Below, in pieces: positions 1 through 11,900 of a DNA stretch of 64,000 nucleotides. The DNA lies in contig VZTG01004270.1 in NCBI GenBank assembly GCA_013397845.1, positions 1,241,427 through 1,305,426 of the forward strand, written 5' to 3'. The notes beneath the pieces are model-generated. The model was not told the DNA's origin, searched no databases, and saw only the letters and a list, made by a program, of their open reading frames with translations. Within the stretch, counting starts at the first letter, position 1; every line of letters begins with the position of its first letter. Source of the stretch: Melanocharis versteri (Eukaryota; Chordata; Aves; Passeriformes; Melanocharitidae). The translations under genes were made by a program, and so were the position numbers.

Positions 1-310
1 CCGGCTCGGCCCCCCGCCCCCGCATCCCCCGGCAGAGCAGCCCGGCCCCGCGCCTGCGGGGGAAGCGCTGCTACGGGGTGCTGCTCTTTTGTGGGGTGCA
101 GCGGTTTCTCGGGGGTGCCAGCCAGCCCTGCACCGAGCAGATGCCAGCGCGGGGGGCTGCGGAGCGGGGGTCCCGGGGTCGCAGGCCTCTGGCAGCACCC
201 CGAGCTGGGCACGGGCTCCTGCGCCCCTCCTGCTGCCCCGCTGCTGCCCGGGGTCAGACCGGGACACCCGATGGGCTCCTTCCTGCGCTTCCTGCGAGCG
301 CGTCCTTGTA
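1..310. promoter_or_regulatory. CpG-rich promoter-like region, probably of C1orf216
   Basis: The first 300 bases are very rich in C, G and CpG, with C-runs in the first 30 bases, and then give way to ordinary sequence. This is the usual look of a vertebrate CpG-island promoter or a 5' noncoding exon. It lies about 0.8 kb upstream of a clear splice acceptor (ending at 1051) that leads into the C1orf216 coding exon. I therefore infer that it is the promoter or first exon of that gene. A possible splice donor (CCG before GTGAGG) sits at 421/422, but the exon boundary is not certain. The short open frames here are not supported as genes. Confidence 0.45.
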
Positions 311-782
311 GGAGAGGGCTTGGAGAGCGCCTCTCGCTGCCAGTGACCTGGCAAGGAACGCTGGGATGACCTTTCCTTTTCTGGGCCAGTCTGTTCCCAG
401 TCCTGCGGAGAAGGAAGGCCGGTGAGGTCACCGGTTTGGGCACAGGCGGAGGCCGACCCTCCATCCTGATGCAGGGTTGATGGAAAATGTTGTGCAGAGG
501 AGCCCAGGCAGTCTCACCTGCTGAAAAACATTTATTGCTGTTGGGAAAGCCTCTCCTTACAAGCACACCTTTACCAGCATGGGATTAATTGCATCAGCCA
601 CAGCCCAAACGCTGCCAGCAGCACGTGCAGCTGCGTGCCTGCGCCCTGTGATGCCCTTTGGCATCACCCAAGGGATGCTGCAGGAATATGGGGTTGGGCT
701 GGAGCTCTCAGGGAAGACAGATGGGATGGGAGGTGCCTCCTTGAGCTTCTGCATCAGGTGGGAAGATGCCCTTGGATGGGTG

Positions 783-868
783 GCATCCCTGCCCATGGCA
801 AGGGATGGGAACGAAATGAGCTTTAAGCTCTCTTCCAACGCAACCCATTCCATGATTCCATGATGTTG
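783..868 (+). repeat. CR1 LINE 3'-end fragment
   Basis: The segment reads like the last part of an avian CR1 element in sense orientation. It has a 'cccatggca' start, then 'gagctttaagctc', then a 'ttccaacgcaacccattcc' tail ending in short ATGATTCC-like repeats. It is diverged and short, and lies in the presumed first intron or 5' region of C1orf216. Confidence 0.7.
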
Positions 869-1040
869 CATGGGGACATGCTGAGAGCAGCAGTCAAACA
901 CCCAGGAACGCTGAGCCCACGATGGGTCCAGTACCTTTAAAGAGGTAGATAAAGTTAGGAGCGTGTTTTTCCCCGCTGTAGCTGCCCCGAGCTCTGGCTG
1001 TGCCAGCGCAGGTGCCCACAGGCGTGTCACGGCTCCGTGT

Positions 1041-1051
1041 CTCTCTTGCAG
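1041..1051 (+). promoter_or_regulatory. Splice acceptor before the C1orf216 coding exon
   Basis: A pyrimidine-rich stretch ending in CTCTCTTGCAG lies 16 bases before the ATG at 1068. It indicates that the coding exon is spliced to an upstream noncoding exon. It also argues against using the open frame's earlier ATG at 963, which would lie in the intron. Confidence 0.7.
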
Positions 1052-1067
1052 GCAGGGCACCAGCGAG

Positions 1068-1886
1068 ATGTTTGCTGTCTGCCAGGCAAACGCCCCATTC
1101 CGGCAGGGCCGGGGGGGCCCAGCGCTGGGCACGGCCATCCCGGGGGCGGGACACGGGCCGGACTCCAACTCCAACTTCGTGGGAGAGGTGTGTGACAGCA
1201 ACGAGAACTGGAGCCAGCCAGCGCCGGGGTCCCCGCCGGAGGAGGGCTCCAGCCGGAGCGAAAACACCACAAATCCGTCTGATAATCTGCTGTTATTAAT
1301 GCAGAGACAGATGGTCCAGGGCCGGCTTAGGGACACCGCCGCGGGCCTGGGCGACCTGCACCCCGAGCAGGGGGTGCGCAGCCCCCCCGAGGGAGCGGAG
1401 GTCAGCGGGGCGGGGGGACAAAACGCTGCCGAGGAGGCGGCTGGGGGTTGTGTGAAGCCCCCGAGCTCCCCTGCAGAGGACAACGGCTACGCCAGCAGCT
1501 CCCTCAGCATCGACAGCCCCGACAGCACCTGCAGCACCACCTGGGACCCTCCCGCCTCTGCCCCCCGAGCCAGGAGCCCCCCCGAGGCAGGGGCGGCCGA
1601 GCCCGAGCTGGGGACCCTCTTCCCGGCGCTGGCAGAGGCCGTGCAGCACCTCCAGGACAAGGAGCGCTTCAAGGAGCAGGAGAAGGAGAAGCACCACATC
1701 CAGCTGGTGATGTACCGGCGCCTGGCGCTGCTGCGCTGGATCCACGGCCTGCAGCAGAGGGTGGTGGACCAGCAGAACCGGCTGCAGGAGAGTTTCGACA
1801 CCATCCTGGATAATCGCAAGGAGCTCATCCGCTGCATGCAGCAGGGCCCAGCCTGCCTGGCTGCCGCGGCTGCCCCTGGCCCCTGA
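1068..1886 (+). CDS. C1orf216: C1orf216 homologue (UPF0500 family), uncharacterised conserved protein
   Basis: The single-exon reading frame encodes 272 residues. I recognise it as the vertebrate C1orf216 (UPF0500) protein. Shared blocks are PDSNSNF (31-37) with NENW (45-48), GVRSPPEGAE (102-111), EDNGYASSSLSIDS (137-150), and a long C-terminal block from AVQHLQ (191) to about RCMQQ (259). That block contains EQEKEKHH, VMYRRLALL and LQESFDTILDNRKELIRC. It is rich in heptad-compatible charged and leucine residues and is probably coiled coil; the N-terminal two thirds look disordered. The human protein is about 229 residues, so this copy is about 40 longer, mostly in the disordered part and an alanine/proline tail. 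The start at 1068 was chosen because it lies just after a splice acceptor and begins MFA as in the human protein. Molecular function is unknown. Position next to PSMB2 agrees with human synteny. Confidence 0.93.
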   Translation: MFAVCQANAPFRQGRGGPALGTAIPGAGHGPDSNSNFVGEVCDSNENWSQPAPGSPPEEGSSRSENTTNPSDNLLLLMQRQMVQGRLRDTAAGLGDLHPEQGVRSPPEGAEVSGAGGQNAAEEAAGGCVKPPSSPAEDNGYASSSLSIDSPDSTCSTTWDPPASAPRARSPPEAGAAEPELGTLFPALAEAVQHLQDKERFKEQEKEKHHIQLVMYRRLALLRWIHGLQQRVVDQQNRLQESFDTILDNRKELIRCMQQGPACLAAAAAPGP

Positions 1887-3410
1887 GGTGCCACCAGCAC
1901 TGCCCGGCCCAGCCCTCACCCTCCGGATGCTGTGGCGTTGGCTGGTGGCATCTCCATCCTGTGCCAAGCGCTCACCAGGCCCCTGGTGCCCACCCTGCCC
2001 TTCCCATCTGTCTCCAACTTAGCCAAGAGTCCCCGAAGCGTTCGTCTCCATCACCCCTCTGCACTGGAGTTTGTTTTGTCCTGCACCCAGGTCTGGGGTG
2101 GCACTGGGCTGGGTCAGCCTCAGGATCTTGGGGTTTGCTGAGCCCGAGGTGACCAGGCTCATGTTTAAACCTAATCTAGTCCGTTGTTGAGCCTGGCTGA
2201 GCCTCACCAGTGCTGGGATGGCCGTGCTGGAGCTGCAGGGCAGTGAGGGCCCCGCGGCAGTGAAGCTTCTAAACCTCTCTGGGCAAAGCACTTCCAGCAC
2301 GTGCTTCATCCCCACATCCCACCTGCGCTGGTGCATCCCTGCAGCCGCAGCCCAGCCACTGGTAAAGATTGCTCATTGGTGAGAGTGAGGTGTCCTGGGC
2401 TGTGAGAGAGAAAAAAAATCATTCTGAAAAGTGACCTCAGAATGCTGAAAACTAAATTTAAGTCAAATGATCCAACACCAATATATGTTTTTAATGTCAG
2501 TATTAGAGTAAAGTTAATTTAGGTCTATGTGTGCGTGCACGTCTGTCTGCTGTGGGCGATGCTCTCGCTCAGTGCATGATCCCAAAGCTGCTCATGAACT
2601 TGTGGTGTTGGTGTTTATATATTAATTTATCATTTGAGAGCAAAGAGAATATTTTTTTTCTAATCTGTATTTTATCTGGCAAGAGCTGTACAAAGAACCC
2701 AAAGAACAGTTGTCTTAACTAGAGTTGGAAAAGGAGCTGCTGTGTGTGTTCGCTGTGCTTTGCTGTGTATCCACAGGACATGAATTCCATTGAAGTGCTG
2801 ATCTGGAGGAGCAGCAGTGGGCAGTGAGGGCTCAGCCAGAGGGGTCTGCACTCCCCATCCAGTTGCCAAGCAAAGCCAGGCACTGATTCCATTCCTCATC
2901 TGCAAAAGGAGGGTGATGAGGGATTCCAGAGCTGCCGTGTTCCCCGCAGCCAAACTGCTTCCTGCCATGGAGGAGCCACTTCACCAGGACCCCAGTGAAC
3001 GGCAGAATCTGGCAGCCTGGTCAGATCCTGGTGCCCACCACCCACCAGATGCTCCTGGATATGGATAAACAACCATGGCCAAGCCCACCAGTGACCCACG
3101 GGCAGCTCCAGCCTCCTCCCGCCCCACACGGGGCACAGCCGGGCTCTGCTCCCCCTGGGGCTGCTGCCAGCGGGTGGAGCGAGGAGATCCACAAAAATCC
3201 TCTTCCAAAAAGGACATTTCGGTGGCAAAGGGTGCACTCAGCTCAAAGCAGCCTGTGCCAGCGCTGGAGGATTCCAGCAGCTTCCCCCGAGGCTCTCTGC
3301 CCTCACCTCCCTTCTGCTCGCTCATGTCCAGCGCCTGCTGCCTCTGTCGTATCCCAGACCTGCGATCGTGGGCGTGTTGCACACCTTAATAAAAGCCTTG
3401 GAGCTGAAGG
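1887..3410 (+). other. C1orf216: C1orf216 3' untranslated region (inferred extent)
   Basis: No canonical AATAAA occurs between the stop codon and the one at 3388, so the 3' UTR probably runs to about 3410. The middle part (about 2400-2720) is AT-rich, with several short T- and A-runs typical of vertebrate 3' UTRs. There is no other convincing coding sequence. The extent is inferred from the poly(A) signal, not from transcript evidence. Confidence 0.55.
3388..3393 (+). terminator. Poly(A) signal AATAAA, C1orf216
   Basis: A canonical AATAAA is followed about 30-50 bases later by T/GT-rich sequence (around 3428-3446). This is the expected arrangement for cleavage and polyadenylation of the C1orf216 transcript. 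Confidence 0.6.
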
Positions 3411-5084
3411 AGCCGAGCCGCAGCTGGATTTGTTCCTTTATTTCCCGTCCCAAGCCTGCCGGGCTGGGAGCAGCCGCCCCGTGCTCACTGCAGGGGCTGG
3501 AGTGTGCGCAGGGGGGACCGTGGGTGAATGGCAGGTCCAGGGCACAGGTGTTGGCACCTTCCTGCCATCCCTGCCTCCCTGGGCATGCTGGCCTGCTGGG
3601 CTGTGCCAGCGCTGGCAGTTCATCCAGGCTCAGTTTTTAAAGGTTTTTTAAACACCCGTGTGTGTTGCTCCTCCCGTCTCTCCCGCGGGGCAGCAGGGAG
3701 CCGGCGCTGGGGTGCAGCCTGAGTGCGGGATTTACCTTCTGCTCCAGGAGAACGTGGCTGGAACCGGGGGGACCGGATTCCTGGATTCCTGGCACCCTGC
3801 CCTGCGGCCCTGCTGGTGGGGAGGGCTAGGGGCAGCTCCGGGTGATGGGGGTGGCAGATAACAACACCTGAGTGTTGACCCAAAGGTGACTTTGCCTCAG
3901 GCTTCACAGAGATTAACTAGAGATGAAAAACCGAGGCTGTAGCAGCCCTTTGAACCCTCCCTCACCTTTCCCCCCACCTCTTCCTGCTTCTCCTTTCCAG
4001 CCTCTGAGTCTGTGGGAATCCAGGGATGCAATTCAGGGGTCCATATACAGACACAGCAAGGCATGAAGGGCAGAGCGGCCACATTTTTCCATCCTCATCC
4101 GTGCTCTGCAGCTGGGGCTGCCAGGAGGTTTGTCCAAACCCTCGGGGATTCCATAGGATGTGGGGTGCTCCTCTCTGAGCCCGTTTCTCACCTCACCTCA
4201 TCCACTTTCCACGGAGCCCATGCTCCAGCAGGTTTGGGAGAATGTGAGCCTTCCCAGCCCCGCAGCAAGACCAAGAGATTCTCTGTTTATCTTGGTCGAA
4301 TGCTTTACACAAATAATTATTTCCAAGGTAAATATTGTGGAAATCCAGATTATTTGCTCAAGAAATGAAAGAATAACTGTGGGAGCACATCAAAGAGGTG
4401 GATCTGCTCCGGCAGCAAGAGGCTTCCTCCCTGGTTATTGGGAGCCCGATGCTCCTGCCCCAGGACCTGGCTGGAGATGGCCAGAACTGATTTGCAAAAT
4501 CAACTTCAGACAGACCTTTTCCACCCCCAGCTCCCGTGCCCAAATGAGATTTGGGAATTAATTAAAAACCCGACCGATTGCGGGGGGGAAAACAACCGAG
4601 ACACAAAACGCTGCAGGGTTGAGCCCAGGCCAGCCTGGGGGGGCAGGGCCCCCCTCTGCCCCTGGCACCCCCTCCCCAGGACACTGTGACCCTGCATCCC
4701 GTGCTCAGCCCCTCTGGGTGCAGTTCAGGTGGGATGGGAGCCACAGGCAGGCACCAGCACGGGGCTGGGATGGGGGTCTGACCCAGGACCCCACGGCAGG
4801 GATTTCCCCATCCCCAGCGATTGCCAAGCCTCCGTGAAGGGGCTGGACTCTCACCTCGCAGAGGGATTAACTTGGCTCTCAGGGGAAATGCTGCAGCCCC
4901 AAAGCTCTCCAGGTTGGTGGGAATGCCACCAGCAGGATCTGCATCCAGCCTTGTGCCAGGCAGAAACCTGGAGCCATTCTGGGGCTCCCCCCACAGCGTG
5001 GGGGGATCTGAGCTCTGAACCCCACGGCTTCCGAGCCTGGATTCCTGTGCCTGACCCACGGCCCCTTTGGTTTTAAGGCCTCCT

Positions 5085-5360
5085 CTGAAAGTTTATTGTT
5101 ACTATTATATCAAATCCCTGTGACACTGGGCCAGTTTTACTGCACAAAGCAAGGTCTGGCAAACGTTGCCTTGCTTAGAAAGTTAAAACAATGGCATTAA
5201 ACCAAAATCAAGTATTTATGAAGCTTTGGAGGGAAATATTTTACCTTGTAATTGGAATCCATTCTAACCCTTTCCAGTATTTTGTGGGCTTATAAAAAAG
5301 TCTTTAAAAATAAAATCGAATGATGTGATAACTGATGCAATGAAAGTACAAAAGAAAATT
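5085..5360. promoter_or_regulatory. Candidate conserved noncoding element (AT-rich block)
   Basis: This is a sharply AT-rich, non-repetitive block inside GC-rich DNA, with homeodomain-like TTAAA/TAAT cores and no open frame of interest. The appearance resembles vertebrate noncoding elements under constraint. Conservation has not been tested, so this is an inference from composition alone. Confidence 0.25.
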
Positions 5361-8300
5361 AATCATCTCAGGCCATTATCCAGAGATCCAGACTGGGACA
5401 CACTTAAAGCATCCCAGGATCCCTTGTTTATTGTGTCTCGGAGACTTCCAGATCCCACATGTTTGGTTTGCGGTGGGAAAAGGGCTTTCCTTGCTCTCAG
5501 CTGGGAGGATGAGCACAGCCAGAGCTTCTCCTCTTGCCCCAAATCCCATCCAGGCAGCACCCAGGGTGGTGAGGGGTCCCACCCCTCCGGGCACCCCGTG
5601 TCCCACTGTCACCATCCTTCCCAGGCTGCTCCCTGGGGCGTGGAGGAGTGAGGCTGCCCGGAGAGATGAGCTCAGCCCTTATAGGATCCATACGTGCCAC
5701 CGTGCTGGGAGCACCTGCCGCTGCCTGGGAGGTCCAGGAGGGTGGTGGGGAGCAGGGGGGCTCTGTCCTGCTGCTCCAGTCTCTCCACAGAGAGCCTTGT
5801 CCATCCAGGCTCCTTCTTCCTGCTTTGGGTAAGTGGCACTGACCAGTGGGAACTGGAGAGTTGGAGGCAGATCCTGGGAGTTCCCGTGTGGCCCTGAGCC
5901 CTGGTGCATCCCTCCAGTTCCAGCAGCATCCACTGGGACAGAGCCACCATTCACAGGATTTTTCAGGCTATTCTCACTCCCTGATGTTCTGTATTTCATT
6001 TTGACTGCCTCACACTGGCAGAATAAATACAGAAGAAATGCAGTCACCTCCTGATTGAAACAGAGCAGAGCAGCACCAATGCCGAGAGCTCGGGGTGGAG
6101 AAGGTGGGAGGCAGGATTGGGAATACCAGGATCTTCCCCCCAGCTTTCACTGCTGAGGCGTCAGGACACATTGCAAACACTGCTGCCCTTCCAGGGCATT
6201 TCTAAAACCTTGCAACGCGTTAAAATCTGGGCATCATCCCAGCCTGATCACTGCAGCCAGAAACATGAACCTGGAGCTCCTCTGCCCATCCACAGCCAGA
6301 ACTGGACCACGCTGGGTTTGTGACCAGCACAGCCCCGCTCAGTGTGAGCATCCTCCTCACCCTGGCTTGGACTGTTCATTTTCCAAGAGCTGTTCCCTGC
6401 CCGTCCTTTCCAGCGGCGTTGGGAAGGGCGGGACCCCGAGTGCGGGGCTCTGCCGTGGTATCTGATGGAAACGCGGTTTGAGCCTCCCTTCTTTAATGAT
6501 TCCCTTTGAAATGTTGTTGCTTCCGCACATCCCCCTTCGGGGTAGAATATTAAGCAAGAGCAACTCGGCTGGAAATTCAGATTGTTTTTGTGTCTGTTTT
6601 CATTTACATTTTAATGACAGAGGAATCGTAGCAATCGGGCTGTTTGCAGCAGGGCCAGAAAAAGGGGGAAAAATCACCTGCCACCACCTCACCTTTGCCC
6701 TCTGTAAACAGCACCAGGAGCTGGGAATCACCAACTTTTGGCATGAAGGGGCTTTTTTTCCCTTTCTCCTGTCCAGGCAGGTGGGATTTAAGTCAGAAAT
6801 GGGCTCTTGGGCCCCTTGCAGGGGTTTTGCCCAGGTGCAGCACTGAGACACAGGTGCACCAGGTGTTCTGGTGCTGGGGAAGGGGATGTGGTGAGAAGGA
6901 GCGAGCACACGGATGCTGTCCATTTGGGATGGTTGGGTGCTGAGGCCGAGGGTGCTGGTGCTGCTCCAGAAGCTCTCTGCATCTGCAGGAGGAGGGGAAA
7001 AGGAGTCCCAGGCATCATCGTCTCCTTTGGACAGGGGTGGGGCAGGATTTCCCCGGTGAGAGCAGAGCCCCATCCCAGGAACCAGCACCTCAGTGCCCAG
7101 GAACCAACTCAGTGCCTCACCAGCAGCTCTTCAGGTGGGGTATGGGGATCCTGGCCCTCCCTGAGAAAACAGCTGGGAGTAAAGATCACTGGAAGAGAGG
7201 CAATAAACTCTCGGTTATTCTTCTGCCAGGGAGGCCAATCGAGCTGCAAAGAGTGCCCCAAGGCCAGCCGTACATCATTATTTCCTCGCGCGGGTCCCGT
7301 GTGATGTAGTGGCTGTCTCGCTGGAGGGAATGCCTTCCCGGTTTTCAGCATCAGCACTGGAATATCTGGAGCCCTGGAAGCATCGGGTTGAGTCCCAAAA
7401 GCCCCAATGCTGCATTTTATTCCTTCAAGGCCATAATAATCCGAGTGCTGCACGCACGGCCTGTCCATGAGCGTTTGATTGAGGGCTAAAAACAAAGGTT
7501 CTGCCTGGACAGCAAACACATCCCTGTGCAGCCCCAGGGGCTCACTGAGGGGGCTGCTGGCTCCTCCTGGCCAGGATGGGGGGGACATCATTCCCCACGG
7601 GCTGCTCAGCACTGGAGTGGGGCTGGGGGCTGCCAGGGATGGGCTCCAGCTCCGTGACACAGGTGGGACTGCAGTGTCCTCACTGCCAACCTCTGCAGAC
7701 AGGAACCCCTGGGGTGCAGACTGGGACCAGGTTTCAGCCTCTGGGATGGCCAGACTGGCCTCCAAGCTCTCTGTGGACCACTGGAAGCGGGCAAAGGTTC
7801 AGGTCGGTGTGGTGGAGTGAGGCTTCCAGCTGGTCTGTGCCTAGATTTAAACTGAAGTGCCTGGCTTGGCTGCATTCACAGACTCTATCTATGTTTTCCA
7901 TCTTGGAATCTCCATTTTCCTCTGTCCTGGCTTAACTTCTCTGCTCTGGACAGGGCCGGAGGCAGAAGGCATCTTCCAGTTCCCAGTCATGGATGGAGGC
8001 TGCATTTTGCACCAACAACAAAGTGAAACAACAAAGGAATGCATTTGGGCTTTTTAAGTCCATTGAGGACTTGGCTCATTTTGTTTTCCCTTCCCAAAGC
8101 CTTCTTCCCCCGTGGCTCCAGCTCTGCCCTGCAAGTGGCACCGTCTCTATTTCCATGTTTGAGTGCTGCCAGAGGGAGGAGAGGCACCGTGGCACCGGCT
8201 GTGCCAGGACCCGAGCGCTGGATCCGATCACCACGCCGGCCCTTTCATCTCCTCAGTTGTGGCACACTTGGTTTCTCAAGCCACCCAAAAACTTCCCAGG

Positions 8301-10636
8301 GTGGGGAGAACCAAGCTGACTTTCTGCCTCCTTTGTTTTCTCCAGGAGGGCAAGGAGGAGGATGCGGAGCCAGCGCTGGGGCACACGCACCCCCGCAAAC
8401 CCGCCGAAACCCGGGAGAAATGGAAACTTTTTAAAAATTCATGAAAACCGAGGAATACAAAGCCGAATTAGGAGAGCCGGTAGTGCTGGGCTGAGTCTGT
8501 TTGGTGTTGATACTGCGCAGAATTAAGTCAGACTGGTCTTTCTTGTGGCCAGAGGGTAGGAAAAGGGCTCCCAGTGGAGAGGACCCAGCCCGGCGCTGGC
8601 GATGCTGAGCGGGGATTGATAACCCGGTGCGGGGGGCCGCGGCTCCGACGGATGCTGCTCCGGGCCCAAAAGCTGCATTTATCCCAGCGATAGCAGCCGA
8701 GCCAGAGCTGCAGGCCTTGGGGGCAAAAAAGGCTTAAAAACCCATCCTTCATTCATCAGGCAGCTGAGACAGAGAGGGGGAGGAGGGGGAGACAAAAATG
8801 ATGGAGAACGAATTAAGAATTGGAGGAAACATGGAGGGGGAGCTGCTGTGTCCCGGACAAGGGGCTCAGCCCTGCCTGGACCCTCGCCCACAAAGCCAGG
8901 AATGGGCAGGAGCCTGGGTGGGGGGTGCCCAGGAGGGCATCAGGGCATGAATCCCACCTGAGATGTCACTTCCCAATCCCTGCATAACACCCCTCTCCAA
9001 TCCTGGAGCCTCCCGCTGCAGATGCTGGTGGGTGGGAGGCAGCAATGGGTGCTGAGATCTGGGGTCCCCTTTCCAGCATCTCCCTCTGCTGCCCTGGCAA
9101 TGCTGCGTGGCTGCTGGGAATTTTGCAGACGGGGGAACGGCAGGAGAAGGTTCATCAGTCACTTGTCTCGAGCAAATAACGCGATGTGACAGCTCGAGGG
9201 GCTGCGAGGGGCTGCAGAGACCCCTGCACTGAGGGAAACCCACCATGCAGAGAGAATGTGCCCAGCAGCGTGGGCAGGGACCTGCTGGAGCAGGGATCGG
9301 TGTGGGCAGGCAGCAGAGAGGGAATGGGGGGCTGGAGATGCTCATGGCTGAGGCATGCACCCCAAAATCTTCCGCCTGCTGTGGGAGATTTCTGCTCTGC
9401 CCCCAGCTCCTTGGGACGTGCAGGCAGCTCGCCGTGGAAAACTTTCCAAAGGACTCGGTTTGGTTGCACGCTGGAAGAAAACCAAGTTTTAAAACCTTGA
9501 ACAGTTGATGAAGCAGTTCTTGTTCCCCAGCCAGCCCCAGTTCTGCACCCATCGACTGCGAGGCCAGAAGGAACCATGACACGAATCAAATCTGACATTT
9601 TACCCAGCCTGGGCCAAGGAAACTCACCCAGAACCTTCTCCACCAGCCCCACAGTTTCTGACAGCAGCGTGGCGGCTGGGAAAGCATCTGTCAGCTCTGT
9701 GGTGACAAACGAGGCCATGGGCACAGCAATTAACTCCCCACATCCTCCCAGGCTCAATAGGGGGACGCCCATGTCAGGTCTGAGAGCAGACGTCAAACCC
9801 CCCTCTCCACTCATCTTTATGGACACCTAAAGTACATTTGGGAACCTGCTGAAGAGGAAAGAACCTCTCTGGGCGCTGGGAATGAGCTGTTTGCACCCCG
9901 TGGGGGTCCCCTGATGGCCACTCTGGTCACCCAGGCCAGAAGCAGAAGTGCCACCACCCAACTTCTCCTTGTTGAGGAAGGAGTCTCCTGCCACGTTACT
10001 CAGTGGGGTCCAAAGCGCCAGGATTGCACTGTGGAAATAATTCAAATTAGGCATGCGTGTAATTACCGATATTTTATCCAAACAGGAGGAGCTGGAACAT
10101 CCCTGGGTATCTGGGGAATCATCTCGCTAGATGCAAAGCAGGAAACGATGTGGTGGATGGGGGACAGGCTGATGAGGACCCTGCCCAGGGCTGCCTGGTG
10201 GGACAGGGGGAAAATAAATGTCCTGAGGACGTGCCACCAGTGGGGGCATCCCAGCCAAGCTCCTCCTCTGCCGCCCCTTCCGTGATATATCATGGTGGGA
10301 CAACCATCCAGACAGTGGATATCCACCTCCAAGCATCCTAAATGCTTGGAATGCCAAGCTCTTGTCCCGTCCTGTTCATTTGCCAGCTCTTTCAGAGCTG
10401 TCAGAGGAGGCTGCATCCCTGCTGGTGCTGCCACGCCAGAGCCTGTGCCTTCCTCGTGTGTGGGGGATGAGGCAGTGGAAGCTCCCGGCTGTGGGACCTG
10501 GCAGATGGAGAAGTTGGGTCCAGAGACCTCCAGGGAGTGGGAGCCACCAGGAGAGGTGTGGATTGGATTGAAACCAGCCCTGCTCTGGTTCAGCTCTGAG
10601 CAAGTTTTCCATGCCCTGGGTTTGGGTTGGTTTTGG

Positions 10637-10653
10637 TTTTTTTTTTTTTTTTT
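10637..10653 (+). repeat. Poly(T) tract
   Basis: A 17-base run of T. It produces the phenylalanine run in a chance reading frame over this region. Confidence 0.9.
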
Positions 10654-11394
10654 GCTTGGAACAAGCCCAATACACCAAGTTTTGCATGATTTCCTGCCTC
10701 CAGCTCCAGACTTTCCAGAAACTCAACCTCTCGGCTCGTGCCAGACGCCTGCTGCTGGCTCCGGGTGCTGCCAAAACTGCCCTGGAGGCTGCTCAGGAGT
10801 CGCCAGCTCAAAGCCTGGGCACGAGCCTTACCCGGAGCTCGGCAGCAGCCCCGTGGCTGAGGGGACAAGGTGGGGACAGAGCCCGGGGCATGGGCTCATC
10901 CCGCTGCTGCTCGGAGCGTGTCGGAGCAGGCTCCTGCAGTAAAGGCGAAATTTGCAGGGAGCTCCTCTGAAATGAAAGCAGCCCCTGGAGCAACCTTTCC
11001 TCAGGAATTACCCTGCTGATTAATCTCTCCCGAAGTCACCGGTGATAAATGAAGCGATTAAGGGACTGACCTGCCTGTGGGGCTGGGGTTTTGTGGGGGT
11101 GGGCAGCGAGGGATGTTTCCCCCCACCGCCATTTGGGCTCTTTACAAACCTGACACCTCCTAAATCCGTATCACCAGAGCAGCCCCGGGTGGCTCTTGCA
11201 GAGGCAACTGTGCTGGGAGAAGGTCGCCGGTGACCACCCAGGTCTGTCCCTGCTCAGAGGAGCCTGTGGAAACTGGGAGAGGGTGTGGAGGCCAGAGTGA
11301 CCTGGTGCAGCCGGGGCCCGGGGCGGAGGGCCGGGGGTGCTGCTGCTCTCAGCTGTGTTTGGTGGTCCCCGCGTGTACCAGGGGCTAATACGTG

Positions 11395-11900
11395 TGAAAA
11401 GCAGATTTATTTTTTTTTGCCTACGTTTCATATTCTTCACGCTCCACGGCGGGAGACAAAGGATCAGCTCTTCAATGGAGTCCTAAGAATAAACCTTAAA
11501 CCTCATCAAATCCAATCCGGCAATAAAAATTGCCCGAACAAAAGGCCAGGGACGGAGGGTGGCGGCGGGGCCGTTTCCCCACGATAACAAGTTTTCACAA
11601 GACTGTTTATCCGCACAATTTGGAACGACACTTAAAATCTCTAATCCCAATAGGCATGAAAGTGCTTGTCCCGAGCAAGCAGGTGGATTGTCCCGGAGCG
11701 GCCGCGTTGCCAATGCCGCTCGGTGGCCGCGGCGGTGCCCGTGGGGGTCACGGGGAATGTGCTGAGACGGGGCAGCTGCAGCCTGAATGCCTCTCTTCAA
11801 CCTCAAAGCCTCGGCCCCTCTCCCCCGCACCCCTCTCCATCCCACCCCCTATTCAAGCCGCTTTTAAAAGGCAGCAAAATGGTTACAAGGTTTAAGGCAG
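11395..11900. promoter_or_regulatory. Candidate conserved noncoding element
   Basis: This is AT-balanced unique sequence with many short TAA/TTTA words (11400-11660), passing into a CpG-rich patch with GCGGCCGC (about 11699-11706) and then another AT-richer part to 11900. CpG retention beside constrained-looking AT-rich sequence suggests a regulatory element. This is inferred from composition only. Confidence 0.25.

Noticed and set aside
963..1067. Upstream ATG extending the C1orf216 frame by 35 codons
   Set aside because: It lies before a strong splice acceptor (ending 1051), so most of it would be intronic; the homologous protein starts at the ATG at 1068.
8866..9582. 238-codon minus-strand open frame
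   Set aside because: No domain, low-complexity composition, and no splice or promoter context; GC-rich DNA gives such frames by chance.
9155..9826. 223-codon minus-strand open frame overlapping the previous one
   Set aside because: Overlaps another chance frame and shows no recognisable family.
10292..10942. 216-codon plus-strand frame with a phenylalanine run
   Set aside because: The run comes from a poly(T) tract and the rest has no domain.
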